From positions 62,001 through 126,000 of the forward strand of contig JAEYFP010000002.1 in NCBI GenBank assembly GCA_023402845.1: 64,000 bases of DNA, read 5' to 3'. This stretch comes from Bacillota bacterium (lineage in GTDB: Bacteria; Bacillota; Clostridia; Lachnospirales; Lachnospiraceae). A program made the position numbers and the translations under genes. Under the pieces are notes generated by a model. That model was not told where the DNA came from and made no database searches. It saw only the letters and a list, made by a program, of their open reading frames with translations. This document shows, one piece after another, positions 34,127 to 42,958 of this stretch (its first letter is position 1; each line of letters opens with the position of its first letter).

Positions 34127-35353
34127 ATGATAAAAGAAAGCGATTCCATTGTGCAAAACCGGAAATATTATCAAAGAAACAAAATGCTTAATATTATAAG
34201 ATTTCATAAAAATGTTTCACGATATGATATAAAGAAAATGACTTCCTATAGTATGACAACCGTAATCGGTATGATCGATGAACTTGTCAGTCAGGGCTAT
34301 GTCTATGAGGAGGAGTGTGAGGAAAACAGGGTGGGAAGAAAGCCTGTATGGATCAAAATCAACCCTGAAGGTGGTTTTTTTATCGGAATTGAGTTTAACG
34401 GAAGAATAATGCACTGTGATATACTGGATTTTTCGGGGAGTGTTATTTATCGAAATGAAACAAGCATGTGCAGGGAAGACAGCCGAGATGATATTTTGAT
34501 GAAGATTCTGAATAATATTAATATGGCCAGGGAGCAATTGGGTGAGAATAAGGATAAAGTGCTGGGGGTTGGCATTGGTGTTCCGGGTTATATCAATAAG
34601 GAAGAGGGTATTGCAAAAGGATATACGCATTTTGTGGATTGGAAGGATGTTCCTATTAAGAAAATAATAGAGGAACAGATCGATATACCGTGCTATATAG
34701 AAAATAATGTGGATGTCATGGCATTTGCATATAAATGGTTCTATTTTAATGGAGAGTGTGAAGACTTCCTGTTTCTTTCGATCCGGACCGGAGCAAGATT
34801 GGTTCCTGTGATAAATAACCGGCTGGTTTTTAGTGAGACGGGCTTTTCGGGTGAGATCGGGCATGTCAAAATCGTAGCAAAACATGATATTTGTACATGC
34901 GGAAAATTTGGTTGTTTAAATACGGAGGTTTCTGATTTCGCCATAGCGGCCAGAATCAGAGAGGGTATTAGAATCGGACGCTTCAGAGAAATCAAGGAAA
35001 TGGTCAATGGTGATCTGGAGGCAATTACTGTGACAACTTTTGTAAATTCGGTATTGCTGCGGCATGAAGATTCTTTGATACTCATGAAGGAAATAGCGCA
35101 GCATCTTGGCAATGCACTTGGATTTACGGTTAATTTACTCGCTCCTAAAAAAATTATTATTTTTGGTGAACTGGCAAAAATAGGATCATTATTTATTGAT
35201 GAGGTAAGGCAGGATATTGAGGATATTGTAATTCCTGAAAATATAGAGGGCTTTTCGGTACAGGCTTCTAACGAAGGCGAAGATTTAGGGGCGATAGGAG
35301 CCGCGGCATTAGTGATGCAAAAACAATTCAGTTTTATTGAGCAGACTATTTAA
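34127..35353 (+). CDS. ROK-family transcriptional regulator
   Basis: Winged-helix DNA-binding domain (residues about 10-80; DIKKMTSYSMTTVIGMIDELVSQGYV) joined to a ROK sugar-kinase-like domain. The zinc-binding signature CTCGKFGCLNTE is intact, as is the GIGVPGYIN segment. ATG 34127 follows GGGGAAGG. At 408 residues it is the usual NagC/XylR size. Its place at the end of the kinase-aldolase-CUT1 operon suggests that it represses that operon until the sugar or its phosphate binds. Confidence 0.88.
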   Translation: MIKESDSIVQNRKYYQRNKMLNIIRFHKNVSRYDIKKMTSYSMTTVIGMIDELVSQGYVYEEECEENRVGRKPVWIKINPEGGFFIGIEFNGRIMHCDILDFSGSVIYRNETSMCREDSRDDILMKILNNINMAREQLGENKDKVLGVGIGVPGYINKEEGIAKGYTHFVDWKDVPIKKIIEEQIDIPCYIENNVDVMAFAYKWFYFNGECEDFLFLSIRTGARLVPVINNRLVFSETGFSGEIGHVKIVAKHDICTCGKFGCLNTEVSDFAIAARIREGIRIGRFREIKEMVNGDLEAITVTTFVNSVLLRHEDSLILMKEIAQHLGNALGFTVNLLAPKKIIIFGELAKIGSLFIDEVRQDIEDIVIPENIEGFSVQASNEGEDLGAIGAAALVMQKQFSFIEQTI

Positions 35354-35396
35354 GATTTTTATAGGGAGAGATACAGGCGATTTTATTGTCATTATC

Positions 35397-35435
35397 ATAG
35401 AAAATCAGCATTTACTATTCTTGCTGATTTTCTAT
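35397..35435. terminator. Terminator after the ROK operon
   Basis: A perfect 14-base stem: ATAGAAAATCAGCA (35397-35410) with its complement at 35422-35435. The flanks are A- and T-rich. Confidence 0.75.
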
Positions 35436-35462
35436 TAATGTTAAGTGTTTTTAAATTTACTA

Positions 35463-35491
35463 TTTACAAAACCTAGACAAAGGTGTTATAT
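35463..35491 (+). promoter_or_regulatory. Possible promoter of the SIS-isomerase gene
   Basis: TTTACA at 35463-35468 and TTATAT at 35486-35491 with a 17-base spacer. The match is moderate and lies about 50 bases before the start codon. Confidence 0.4.
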
Positions 35492-35540
35492 ATCTTAGTA
35501 ATGGGGTTATGAAGCCTCAAAAATAAGAAGGAGAAAAAAT

Positions 35541-36143
35541 ATGAGCTATATTGATACTTATCAAAAATTTTCAAAAATCATTGTAGCAGAGCATGAAGCA
35601 GTGTTTGAACAGCTTGATATGAAGCAATTAAAAACATTTGTTGATGCTGTTATTAGTGCAAAACGCGTTTTTGTACACGGTACAGGTCGTGAAGGTATTT
35701 CAATGAGAGGATTTGCAATGAGACTTGCACATCTCGGGAAATCATCCTATTGGCTGATGGACGATACAACAGTTGGAATGCATGAAGGTGATTTGTTTAT
35801 CGTTTGCGATGGCAGAGGTGATGTGGGGGTTCACCGGAGAATCGTCCAGCAAGCTGCAAAGACAGGTGCAAAAATTGCAATGATTACCGCCCTTCCTGAG
35901 GGAAATCTTGTTAAAAGTTATGCCGATTACATGTTATTTGTTCATTCGACAGTTTACATGGATGAGAAGCATGCGGAAGCGGATGCGCCTAAACAGCATG
36001 ACACAGTTCCGACAGAGCAACCGATGGGAAATCAGTATGAACAGCATATTTACTTATTGATGGATATCATTGCTATTATTCTCAAGGATGAGATGAAACT
36101 TACATATGACGATATGGAAGCAAATCATAGAAATATTGAGTGA
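35541..36143 (+). CDS. SIS-domain isomerase (6-phospho-3-hexuloisomerase-like)
   Basis: Sugar isomerase (SIS) domain protein of 200 residues. HGTGREGISMRGFAMRLAHLG and CDGRGD in the core match HxlB/PHI-type 6-phospho-3-hexuloisomerases, which interconvert arabino-3-hexulose-6-phosphate and fructose-6-phosphate. No HPS (synthase) partner is next to it. GAAGGAG precedes ATG 35541. It precedes an RpiB-like isomerase and a rare-hexose importer, so a role in turning an unusual 6-phospho-ketohexose into fructose-6-phosphate is likely but not proven. Confidence 0.75.
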   Translation: MSYIDTYQKFSKIIVAEHEAVFEQLDMKQLKTFVDAVISAKRVFVHGTGREGISMRGFAMRLAHLGKSSYWLMDDTTVGMHEGDLFIVCDGRGDVGVHRRIVQQAAKTGAKIAMITALPEGNLVKSYADYMLFVHSTVYMDEKHAEADAPKQHDTVPTEQPMGNQYEQHIYLLMDIIAIILKDEMKLTYDDMEANHRNIE

Positions 36144-36162
36144 TATTTTTTATACAGAGAAT

Positions 36163-36176
36163 TGTAACCGGTTACA
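36163..36176. promoter_or_regulatory. LacI-type operator 1
   Basis: TGTAACCGGTTACA is a perfect 14-base palindrome, typical of LacI-family operators. It lies just before the RpiB-like gene. Related sites lie at 36928 and 38094. Confidence 0.75.
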
Positions 36177-36202
36177 TAAGGAAAGCAATGAAAGGATGGT
36201 AA

Positions 36203-36688
36203 ATGATTATGAGAAATCCAAATATTAAAAGGATTATTATTGGCGGAGATGCGGGCGGATTTGATTTGAAAAATGCTATTAGAGATCATTTGATTGAGCA
36301 GGGATATGAGGTCACTGATGTTGATTCTGATAGTCCTGATTTATTCCAAGATGTAGCTTGTAATGTTGCCAGAGGAGTTCAGAACAAGGAATACGATAGG
36401 GGCATTGCAATCTGCGGAACAGGAATGGGAGTCAGCATAATATGCAATAAACATATAGGCGTATATGCAGCCTTGTGTGAGAGCGTATATCAGGCCAGAA
36501 GAGCAAAACAGGTTAATAATACGAATGTTTTGTGCATGGGTGGATTTATTATTGGATCAGAAATGGGGTGCGTAATGGCGGATGCATGGCTTGAAGTGGA
36601 GCACATGCAGGGTCTTACCAAAGAAATGGCGGCGATTGTGGAAAAAGAGTTTGATCAGTTGGTCGAATTTGAAAACAGAGTATTTTAA
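36203..36688 (+). CDS. RpiB/LacAB-family sugar-phosphate isomerase, atypical
   Basis: Ribose-5-phosphate isomerase B family protein, 161 residues. The GGDAGGFDLKNAIRDHL start and CGTGMGVSI loop with Cys71 (catalytic base in RpiB) are present. The ring-opening His found 33 residues later in RpiB (HNDTN) is Val104 here (QVNNTN). This suggests a substrate other than ribose-5-phosphate, for example allose-6-phosphate or another hexose phosphate. ATG 36203 follows AAAGGA. An operator for the LacI protein lies just upstream. Confidence 0.8.
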   Translation: MIMRNPNIKRIIIGGDAGGFDLKNAIRDHLIEQGYEVTDVDSDSPDLFQDVACNVARGVQNKEYDRGIAICGTGMGVSIICNKHIGVYAALCESVYQARRAKQVNNTNVLCMGGFIIGSEMGCVMADAWLEVEHMQGLTKEMAAIVEKEFDQLVEFENRVF

Positions 36689-37034
36689 AAAATACAATTG
36701 TTTAGTAAACCTATTCCAAAATGATATCCAAGGATCTTGTAATTGCATTCTAAATTGTTTTATATGAGCTATAGCCCTACAGGGTTGTCTGAATGGCTAC
36801 AAATAATGATAAAATATATAAAAATTGCACAAAATAGCACATACGATTTTGTAAAAAATATATGAAACGTCAAAATCCTCAAAAATTGAATTGACAATAT
36901 ACAATAAATTGATTATCATGAGTTAAAAGAAACCGGTTACATCCAGAAAACATGACAATGTCCGTTGACTGGGAAACTGGGAATCCTCGAAGAACATTAT
37001 GGAAGGAAGAAAACACCGAGAGGGGCTTGAATAG
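36689..37034. other. Intergenic region with LacI promoter
   Basis: 346 bases without a convincing gene. The left part is A+T-rich with a short AGCCCT/AGGGTT repeat near 36775. The right part carries the promoter and operator described separately. Confidence 0.6.
36891..36941 (+). promoter_or_regulatory. Promoter and LacI operator 2
   Basis: TTGACA at 36891-36896 and TATCAT at 36914-36919 are 17 bases apart. AGAAACCGGTTACA at 36928-36941 lies at the expected transcription start, a classic repressor position. It points to autoregulation of the LacI gene. Confidence 0.7.
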
Positions 37035-38048
37035 ATGCCAAAGTGTACAATTAATGATATTGCAAAAGAATCAGGATTTTCTAAAGCAACAGTTTCACGG
37101 GTTTTGAATAATCCTTCCAGTGTTGATCTCAATACCAGAGAAAAAATTTTGGAAATCATGCGAAAGCGTAGATATACGCCTTCTGCATTAGCAAGAAACC
37201 TTTCCAGACAGACAAGCACAATAGTGGGTGTTATTGTTCCGGAAGTGGATAACCCATTTTTTGGTGAGATTTTAAGAGGAATTACAAGTGTCGTTAATAA
37301 GCATAATCTGACAATGATTTGTGTAAACTCAGATGACAAAGCAGAGAACGATATAAAAGCTTTGAAAATGTTCAAAGAACAAAGAGTAACAGGGCTTCTT
37401 TATACCCCGGCAATTGACTACAGCAAACCTGGAGAAGCAAAAGAAATATTGGGTTTATTACAAGATTTAGATAAACCGGTTGTTATTATGGATAGAAAAT
37501 TGGATGTTTTCGAGCGATATGATGGGGTATATTTTGACGATAGAAAAAGTATTTGTGAGGCCACAGAAGTCTTAATAAAAGCCGGGCATACCCAAATTGG
37601 TATTTTTAACGCAACGATGGAAGGGGTATTAGCCAGAATAAGACAAGCGGGTTTCAGGGATGCACTAAAAAAACATCATATTGCATACAAAAAGGAATAT
37701 TGTTATTTAGGCAATTATACGATGACAAAATCATATCAGCTGGCATGCAGGATGCTGGAATCAGGAGATTATCCTACAGCAATTATCACTTGCAATAACA
37801 GAATAAGCATGGGATTTTTAAAGGCACTGAGAGAGCACTCCTTGAGATTATCAGAGGATATATCCTGTATAGGACTGGATCGGATAGAAGCACTTGATAT
37901 TGTTGGAAATGAATTCAACTTCATTAGAAGAGAGGCAAAACTGATGGGACAGACGGCAGGAGAACTCATGATTCATAGAATTGCCTTTCCCTCAGAACCA
38001 GTACAAGATTTATATTTAAACTCAGAAGTAGTAATAAGAAAGCTTTAA
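37035..38048 (+). CDS. LacI-family transcriptional regulator
   Basis: LacI/GalR regulator of 337 residues. The N-terminal helix-turn-helix reads TINDIAKESGFSKATVSRVLNN, followed by the hinge region and a periplasmic-binding-type effector domain starting TIVGVIVPEVDNPFF. The ATG at 37035 is the first codon consistent with the family start. Three CCGG-centred operators at 36163, 36928 and 38094 flank this gene, so it should control the isomerase gene, itself and the transporter operon. Confidence 0.9.
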   Translation: MPKCTINDIAKESGFSKATVSRVLNNPSSVDLNTREKILEIMRKRRYTPSALARNLSRQTSTIVGVIVPEVDNPFFGEILRGITSVVNKHNLTMICVNSDDKAENDIKALKMFKEQRVTGLLYTPAIDYSKPGEAKEILGLLQDLDKPVVIMDRKLDVFERYDGVYFDDRKSICEATEVLIKAGHTQIGIFNATMEGVLARIRQAGFRDALKKHHIAYKKEYCYLGNYTMTKSYQLACRMLESGDYPTAIITCNNRISMGFLKALREHSLRLSEDISCIGLDRIEALDIVGNEFNFIRREAKLMGQTAGELMIHRIAFPSEPVQDLYLNSEVVIRKL

Positions 38049-38051
38049 TAT

Positions 38052-38083
38052 AATATATAGAACGCGTTAGCGTTCTATATATT
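38052..38083 (+). terminator. Hairpin after the LacI gene
   Basis: A perfect 14-base stem (AATATATAGAACGC, 38052-38065, with 38070-38083) and a GTTA tetraloop. No T-run follows. It sits between the LacI gene and the transporter operator and may act as a terminator or attenuator. Confidence 0.55.
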
Positions 38084-38093
38084 AACCAACAAA

Positions 38094-38107
38094 TGAAACC
38101 GGTTACA
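38094..38107. promoter_or_regulatory. LacI-type operator 3
   Basis: TGAAACCGGTTACA differs from the palindrome at 36163 by one base. It lies about 90 bases before the sugar-binding protein gene, indicating LacI control of the transporter. Confidence 0.7.
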
Positions 38108-38183
38108 ACACGTATCCAATTACCCATAAGGGGCGCTGAAAGGCGATTAACATATTTTTTTAAATATCCTAAGGAGGAAAAAA

Positions 38184-39329
38184 ATGAAAAAGAGATTATT
38201 TTCAGTAATGCTGGCAGCAGTAATGGTTGCTACATCATTAGCGGGCTGTGGAAGTACAGCTGTAACATCAGAACCAGTAGAAGAAGCGGCTGTTACAACG
38301 TCAGAAGAGGCAGAAACAGAAGAGGAAGGTGCGGCAGAAGCCGCAGCAACAGATGATGATTTATTCAACGCAGCAAACTATAAATCTGACAAGGATAAAT
38401 CCGAATGGACAATAGCGGTTATAACAAAAGACAATACGTCCGCTTGGTTTAAGCGTATGGAGCTTGGTGTCAATCAGTTTGGAGAAGAGACATCTATTAA
38501 TGTAATACAGAAAGGACCGGCTAATGCGGATGCGGCTTCTCAGGTAGAAGTAGTAGATAACATGATTGATCAGGGTGTGGATGCAATATGCGTTGTTCCT
38601 ATTGATCCGGGTGCTTTAGAGGCATCCTTGAAAAGGGCTATGGAGCAGGGTATCGTAGTAATTTCTCACGAGGCATCTAACCTTCAGAATACGATATTTG
38701 ACACAGAAGCATTTACAGCAGATGATTTTGGTGCGGCTATCATGGATGCTCTTGCAAATGATATGAATGAAGAAGGAAAATATGCGATGATGGTAGCCTA
38801 TACGACTTCCACAACCCATATGGAATATGCAAATGCTCAGTATGCACATCAGCAGGATGCCTATCCCAATATGGAATTGATTAATGACGGTGCTGTTCCG
38901 ACATGTGAGTCTGAGGAATCTATCGACACTGCATATGAAAGAGCAAAAGAGGTATTAAAGACGAATCCTGATTTAAAGGGATTCACAGGGGTTGCATCGA
39001 CTGACTGCCCTGGAATAGCAAAGGCGGTTGAAGAATTAGGACTTGATGTTAAGGTGGTTGGTGTTGGTACACCTAATGAGTTTAAGCCATATGTAAAATC
39101 TGGCACCATCACAACTGTTAAATTATGGGATCCTATGGTTTCCGGTTATGTAATGTGCAAGCTTGCTTCTGATATACTTGCCGGTGTAGAAATTGGTGAT
39201 GGTAATGGCTACAATGCCGGTGCCGAAGGATATGAAGCCATGACATTATCTCAAGGCACAAACAGATGCTTAATCGGCCTGGCTGATATTACGCTTACAG
39301 CTGACAATATTGATGAATATGATTTCTAA
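38184..39329 (+). CDS. Sugar-binding lipoprotein, RbsB type (CUT2)
   Basis: Periplasmic-binding-protein type 1 lipoprotein of 381 residues, the receptor of a ribose/allose-class ABC importer. The lipobox is SLAGCG (Cys about 22), followed by an acidic Glu/Ala linker and the binding domain (WTIAVITKDNTSAWFKRMELG, IDQGVDAICVVPIDPGAL). AAGGAGG lies before ATG 38184. It is separated from the ATPase gene by an attenuator-like hairpin. The epimerase at 42959 hints that allulose or a related rare hexose is bound. Confidence 0.88.
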   Translation: MKKRLFSVMLAAVMVATSLAGCGSTAVTSEPVEEAAVTTSEEAETEEEGAAEAAATDDDLFNAANYKSDKDKSEWTIAVITKDNTSAWFKRMELGVNQFGEETSINVIQKGPANADAASQVEVVDNMIDQGVDAICVVPIDPGALEASLKRAMEQGIVVISHEASNLQNTIFDTEAFTADDFGAAIMDALANDMNEEGKYAMMVAYTTSTTHMEYANAQYAHQQDAYPNMELINDGAVPTCESEESIDTAYERAKEVLKTNPDLKGFTGVASTDCPGIAKAVEELGLDVKVVGVGTPNEFKPYVKSGTITTVKLWDPMVSGYVMCKLASDILAGVEIGDGNGYNAGAEGYEAMTLSQGTNRCLIGLADITLTADNIDEYDF

Positions 39330-39358
39330 TTTAAAAGCATAGTATATTTGATGTATCA

Positions 39359-39394
39359 GTATCGCACATCTCATATTTGTGGGATGTGCGGTAC
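39359..39394 (+). terminator. Attenuator-like hairpin between binding protein and ATPase genes
   Basis: GTATCGCACATCTC (39359-39372) pairs with 39381-39394 over 14 positions with two G-U pairs and an 8-base loop. A short T-containing run follows. It probably lowers expression of the transporter's membrane parts. Confidence 0.6.
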
Positions 39395-39449
39395 TTCTAT
39401 TGAACAAACATAACGCTTGTTAAGGGTGGTAGGGAAGGCAGGAAGTATT

Positions 39450-40934
39450 ATGGAAAATATTCTAGTTGTAAAGGGAATAAAGAAATCCTTCGGAGGTGTT
39501 CATGCATTAAAGGGTGTGGATATTTCAATAAAGAAGGGCGAAACACATTGCCTTGCTGGTGAAAATGGATGTGGCAAATCCACAATTATTAAGGTGATAT
39601 CGGGTTTTTATAAACCTGATGAAGGGACCGTTGAGGTAGATGGAAAAAAATATCCGCTGATGACTCCCGTAGATGCAATCAAAGCAGGCATACAGGTGAT
39701 TTATCAGGATTTTTCTGTTTTCCCCAATTTAACAGTAATTGAAAATCTGGCTTTTAATCAGGAGCTCGCAGCTGGGAAAAAATTAGTAAATAAAAAAGAA
39801 TTTAGAAAAATAGCAGAGGAAGCAGTAGCTAAGATTAAATTCTCGGTAGACCTTGATGAATTGGTAGAAACGCTTTCTGTTGCAGATAAACAGCTGATTG
39901 CAATCTCAAGAGCATTATTAGATAATGCGAAACTGATTATTATGGATGAGCCAACAACCGCACTTACTAAAAAAGAAATAAGAAGATTATTTGATATTAT
40001 TGAGAATTTAAAGAAAAATGGTATCACAATTCTTTTTGTGTCTCATAAGCTTGATGAGGTATTTGAAATTTCTGATAGTATTACAATTTTAAGAAATGGT
40101 GAGAATGTTGTATCCTGCCCTACTGCAGAGATGACAGAAGAAAAATTTACTTATTATATGACAGGGCGGAACTTTGATAATAAAGAGTTGAAGGAAACCA
40201 AAAGAGCAGAGCATGGAGAGACTGTTTTGGAAGTGGAAAACTTGTCTGCAGAAGGCTTTGACAACATAAGCTTTAAGTTGCATAAGGGAGAAATTCTTGG
40301 CATCACCGGTCAGTTAGGTTCCGGCCGTACAGAGTTATCATTGTCCTTATTTGGCTTAAATAAACCGACATACGGAAAAATAAAAATAGAACAAAAAGAA
40401 GTAACTATTAAAGATGTAGCTACAGCAAAAAAATTAGGAATTGCACTTGTACCTGAAGATCGTTTGACAGAAGGATTATTCCTTCCGCAATCCATTATTC
40501 GAAATATAACAGTTACAAGAATGGATGCATTATCTAATAAATTAGGTATATTAAATAGTAAAAAAATTGCTGAGGAATCTGCGAAGTGGGTTAAAGAATT
40601 AGATGTTGTTACAAAAAACCATGAATTTCCAGTGGGAACGCTATCGGGAGGGAATCAGCAAAAGGTGGTTCTTGCAAGATGGCTTTCCAACAATCCTAAG
40701 ATATTGATTCTAAATGGACCTACCGTGGGTGTTGATATCGGTGCAAAATATGATATTCACAAATTACTTCGGAAACAGGCATCAGAAGGTATGGCGATCA
40801 TTGTAGTATCTGATGATACTGCGGAAATTGTCGCAACGTGCGATAGCGCAATTATTATGCATGGAGGACATGTAACGGGTATTCTTGAAAAAGAAGATCT
40901 TAACGAGGCAAGACTGGCAGAGGCGGCAGTATAG
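39450..40934 (+). CDS. Sugar ABC importer ATPase, RbsA type, degenerate second site
   Basis: Two fused ATPase domains in 494 residues. Domain 1 has Walker A GENGCGKST and Walker B LIIMDEPTTAL. Domain 2 has a degenerate Walker A (GQLGSGRTEL, usual for RbsA) and the signature LSGGNQQKVVLARWL, but its Walker B reads ILILNGPTVGVD, with Asn-Gly in place of Asp-Glu. Domain 2 is therefore probably inactive. ATG 39450 is chosen because AGGAAG lies six bases upstream; the in-frame TTG at 39417 does not fit the family start. Confidence 0.88.
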   Translation: MENILVVKGIKKSFGGVHALKGVDISIKKGETHCLAGENGCGKSTIIKVISGFYKPDEGTVEVDGKKYPLMTPVDAIKAGIQVIYQDFSVFPNLTVIENLAFNQELAAGKKLVNKKEFRKIAEEAVAKIKFSVDLDELVETLSVADKQLIAISRALLDNAKLIIMDEPTTALTKKEIRRLFDIIENLKKNGITILFVSHKLDEVFEISDSITILRNGENVVSCPTAEMTEEKFTYYMTGRNFDNKELKETKRAEHGETVLEVENLSAEGFDNISFKLHKGEILGITGQLGSGRTELSLSLFGLNKPTYGKIKIEQKEVTIKDVATAKKLGIALVPEDRLTEGLFLPQSIIRNITVTRMDALSNKLGILNSKKIAEESAKWVKELDVVTKNHEFPVGTLSGGNQQKVVLARWLSNNPKILILNGPTVGVDIGAKYDIHKLLRKQASEGMAIIVVSDDTAEIVATCDSAIIMHGGHVTGILEKEDLNEARLAEAAV

Positions 40935-40950
40935 AAGGGAGCATAATTTT

Positions 40951-41970
40951 GTGAAGAAACTAATGAATAGATATGTAAATCAGACTGAATTCTGGGTATT
41001 TTTGATAATACTAGGATTATCAGTAATTATTCAAGCGAGATCAGGGGCATTTTTTGCGAATAATAATTTAGTAGATATTGCACGATCCATAATTTGTCCA
41101 TCAATTTATGCCATTTGCGCGCTTCTTGCATTTGTCAGTACGGGGCCGGATGTATCATTTCCGTTAATTGCTGGACTAAGCAGTTATATTGCAATTATGA
41201 TTACTTATAAAACAAATTATGATGGGCCGAGTTTTGTAGTATTCCTAATTGGTATGTTTTTTGGCGCACTTATGGGGGCTTTAAATGGATTTATTATTGT
41301 AAAATACAAATTCCCCAGTCTGATTGTTACACTAGGCACATCCTCTGTATTCAGTGGTATTTTACTTGGAGCCTTTGAAGCAGAACGCATGGAGCTGCCG
41401 GAAACATTACAAAGATTTGGCAGATTGACCTTGCTTACTGTAAAAAATGAAAAAACAGGTCTTGGATCTTCTCTGCCAACGACATTTCTTATTTTTGTGG
41501 CGCTGTATATTATTGCATATTTTATTCTGAATTATACCATGGTTGGCCGTGGTGTTTATGCGGTCGGCGGAGATGAAGTATCCGCTGAAAGAGCAGGCTT
41601 TAACGTAAGCAAAATAAGATTTGGTATTTTTGTAATAAATGGCATGATTGCAGCTGTTGCAGGCCTTTCCTACTCGGTTATGTCAATGAGATATTTACCG
41701 GCTGAATTTGCCGGTGGTGAAATGGTAGTAATTGCAGCTATCATCCTTGGTGGGACAAGATTAACAGGAGGGGTAGGTACTTTGAGAGGCTGCATTCTTG
41801 GCACATTACTTTTAACTATGGTAACAAATAGTTTGATTCTTGTGGGTATCTCAGTGTATTGGCAGAAAGTGTTTATTGGGGCAATCATTATTATTGGCAC
41901 CGCTATTCCGGCTTTACAGACCTATTTGAGAAAGAAGAAGAAAGAAGCAAAGGCAGGTGAAACGGCATGA
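40951..41970 (+). CDS. Sugar ABC importer permease 1 (RbsC type)
   Basis: Membrane permease of 339 residues in the BPD_transp_2 family, with about nine hydrophobic segments and the LGGTRLTGGVGT motif near the end. Start GTG 40951 follows AGAAGGGAG; any longer frame would run back into the ATPase gene. It overlaps the second permease by four bases (ATGA). The two different permeases should form a heterodimer. Confidence 0.87.
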   Translation: MKKLMNRYVNQTEFWVFLIILGLSVIIQARSGAFFANNNLVDIARSIICPSIYAICALLAFVSTGPDVSFPLIAGLSSYIAIMITYKTNYDGPSFVVFLIGMFFGALMGALNGFIIVKYKFPSLIVTLGTSSVFSGILLGAFEAERMELPETLQRFGRLTLLTVKNEKTGLGSSLPTTFLIFVALYIIAYFILNYTMVGRGVYAVGGDEVSAERAGFNVSKIRFGIFVINGMIAAVAGLSYSVMSMRYLPAEFAGGEMVVIAAIILGGTRLTGGVGTLRGCILGTLLLTMVTNSLILVGISVYWQKVFIGAIIIIGTAIPALQTYLRKKKKEAKAGETA

Positions 41971-42938
41971 AGAAATTGAAAAAAATTGACGATAATGTAA
42001 TTCGATTAATTATCATTTTACTTGCATTCTTATTACTTGCAGGTATTACTAAGGGAAGTACTTTCATGAAGGCTTCTATTTTTCAGACAATGGGAAAACA
42101 GCTTGCAGAATATGGATTGATGTCTATTGGCTGTGGCATTTGTATGATCTCCGGAGGGATAGACCTTTCTTGTGTTTATATCGCTAATCTTTGTGGTATT
42201 GTTGCCGGCATTTCTATGCAGAGGAGCGGAAGCTCTATGATTGTTGCAGTGATAGTTGCCCTTTTGGTCGGAGCGCTCTGCGGTACCTTCAATGGTTTCT
42301 TAGTCTCTTACTTAAGAATACCGGCAATGCTTGCAACACTTGGCTCCTATCAACTGTTTCAAGGCATTTCAGTTGTGTTATCGGGCGGCAGTTCTGTGAG
42401 TGGTATTCCTGAAGCTTATACAGCTCTAGGGACGCTGACTATTGCAGGGATTCCTTTTGCTTTCGTTATGTTTTTTATAGTTGTAATAATTATGACAATT
42501 GTTATGGATAAAACAACCTTTGGAACAAAGGTGTATTTGGTTGGCACAAATTCAAAATGCTCGATTTTTGCGGGTATCAAGAATAATGCGGTTATTATTA
42601 AAACATATATGATATCAGGTGTAATCGCGGCAATTGCCGGATTACTTTCGTTAGCAAGAATTAACTCTGCGAAAGCAGATTTTGGCACAAGCTATACTAT
42701 GCAGTGTATTTTGATTGCGGTTCTTGGAGGCGTAAACCCAAATGGTGGGTTTGGATCTGTTCCGGGAATTGCCATTGCTGTATTGATCCTACAGATGCTC
42801 TCTTCTTATTTAAATACGTTTCCAAACATCAGTAACTACTACAGAGATTTAATTTGGGGTATTGCACTTGTAGGTGTATTGATTGCCAACTTTATAATTG
42901 ACAAGAAAAAAATAGCGAAGCTTGCAAAAATTAGTTGA
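41967..42938 (+). CDS. Sugar ABC importer permease 2 (RbsC type)
   Basis: Membrane permease of 323 residues, same family as its upstream neighbour, with ISGGIDLSC near the start, AVLGGVNPNGGFGSVPG near the end, and about eight hydrophobic segments. Start ATG 41967 overlaps the stop of permease 1. With it and the RbsA- and RbsB-like proteins it completes a full importer. Confidence 0.87.
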   Translation: MKKLKKIDDNVIRLIIILLAFLLLAGITKGSTFMKASIFQTMGKQLAEYGLMSIGCGICMISGGIDLSCVYIANLCGIVAGISMQRSGSSMIVAVIVALLVGALCGTFNGFLVSYLRIPAMLATLGSYQLFQGISVVLSGGSSVSGIPEAYTALGTLTIAGIPFAFVMFFIVVIIMTIVMDKTTFGTKVYLVGTNSKCSIFAGIKNNAVIIKTYMISGVIAAIAGLLSLARINSAKADFGTSYTMQCILIAVLGGVNPNGGFGSVPGIAIAVLILQMLSSYLNTFPNISNYYRDLIWGIALVGVLIANFIIDKKKIAKLAKIS

Positions 42939-42958
42939 TTAGAAAAAGGAGAAAAATT

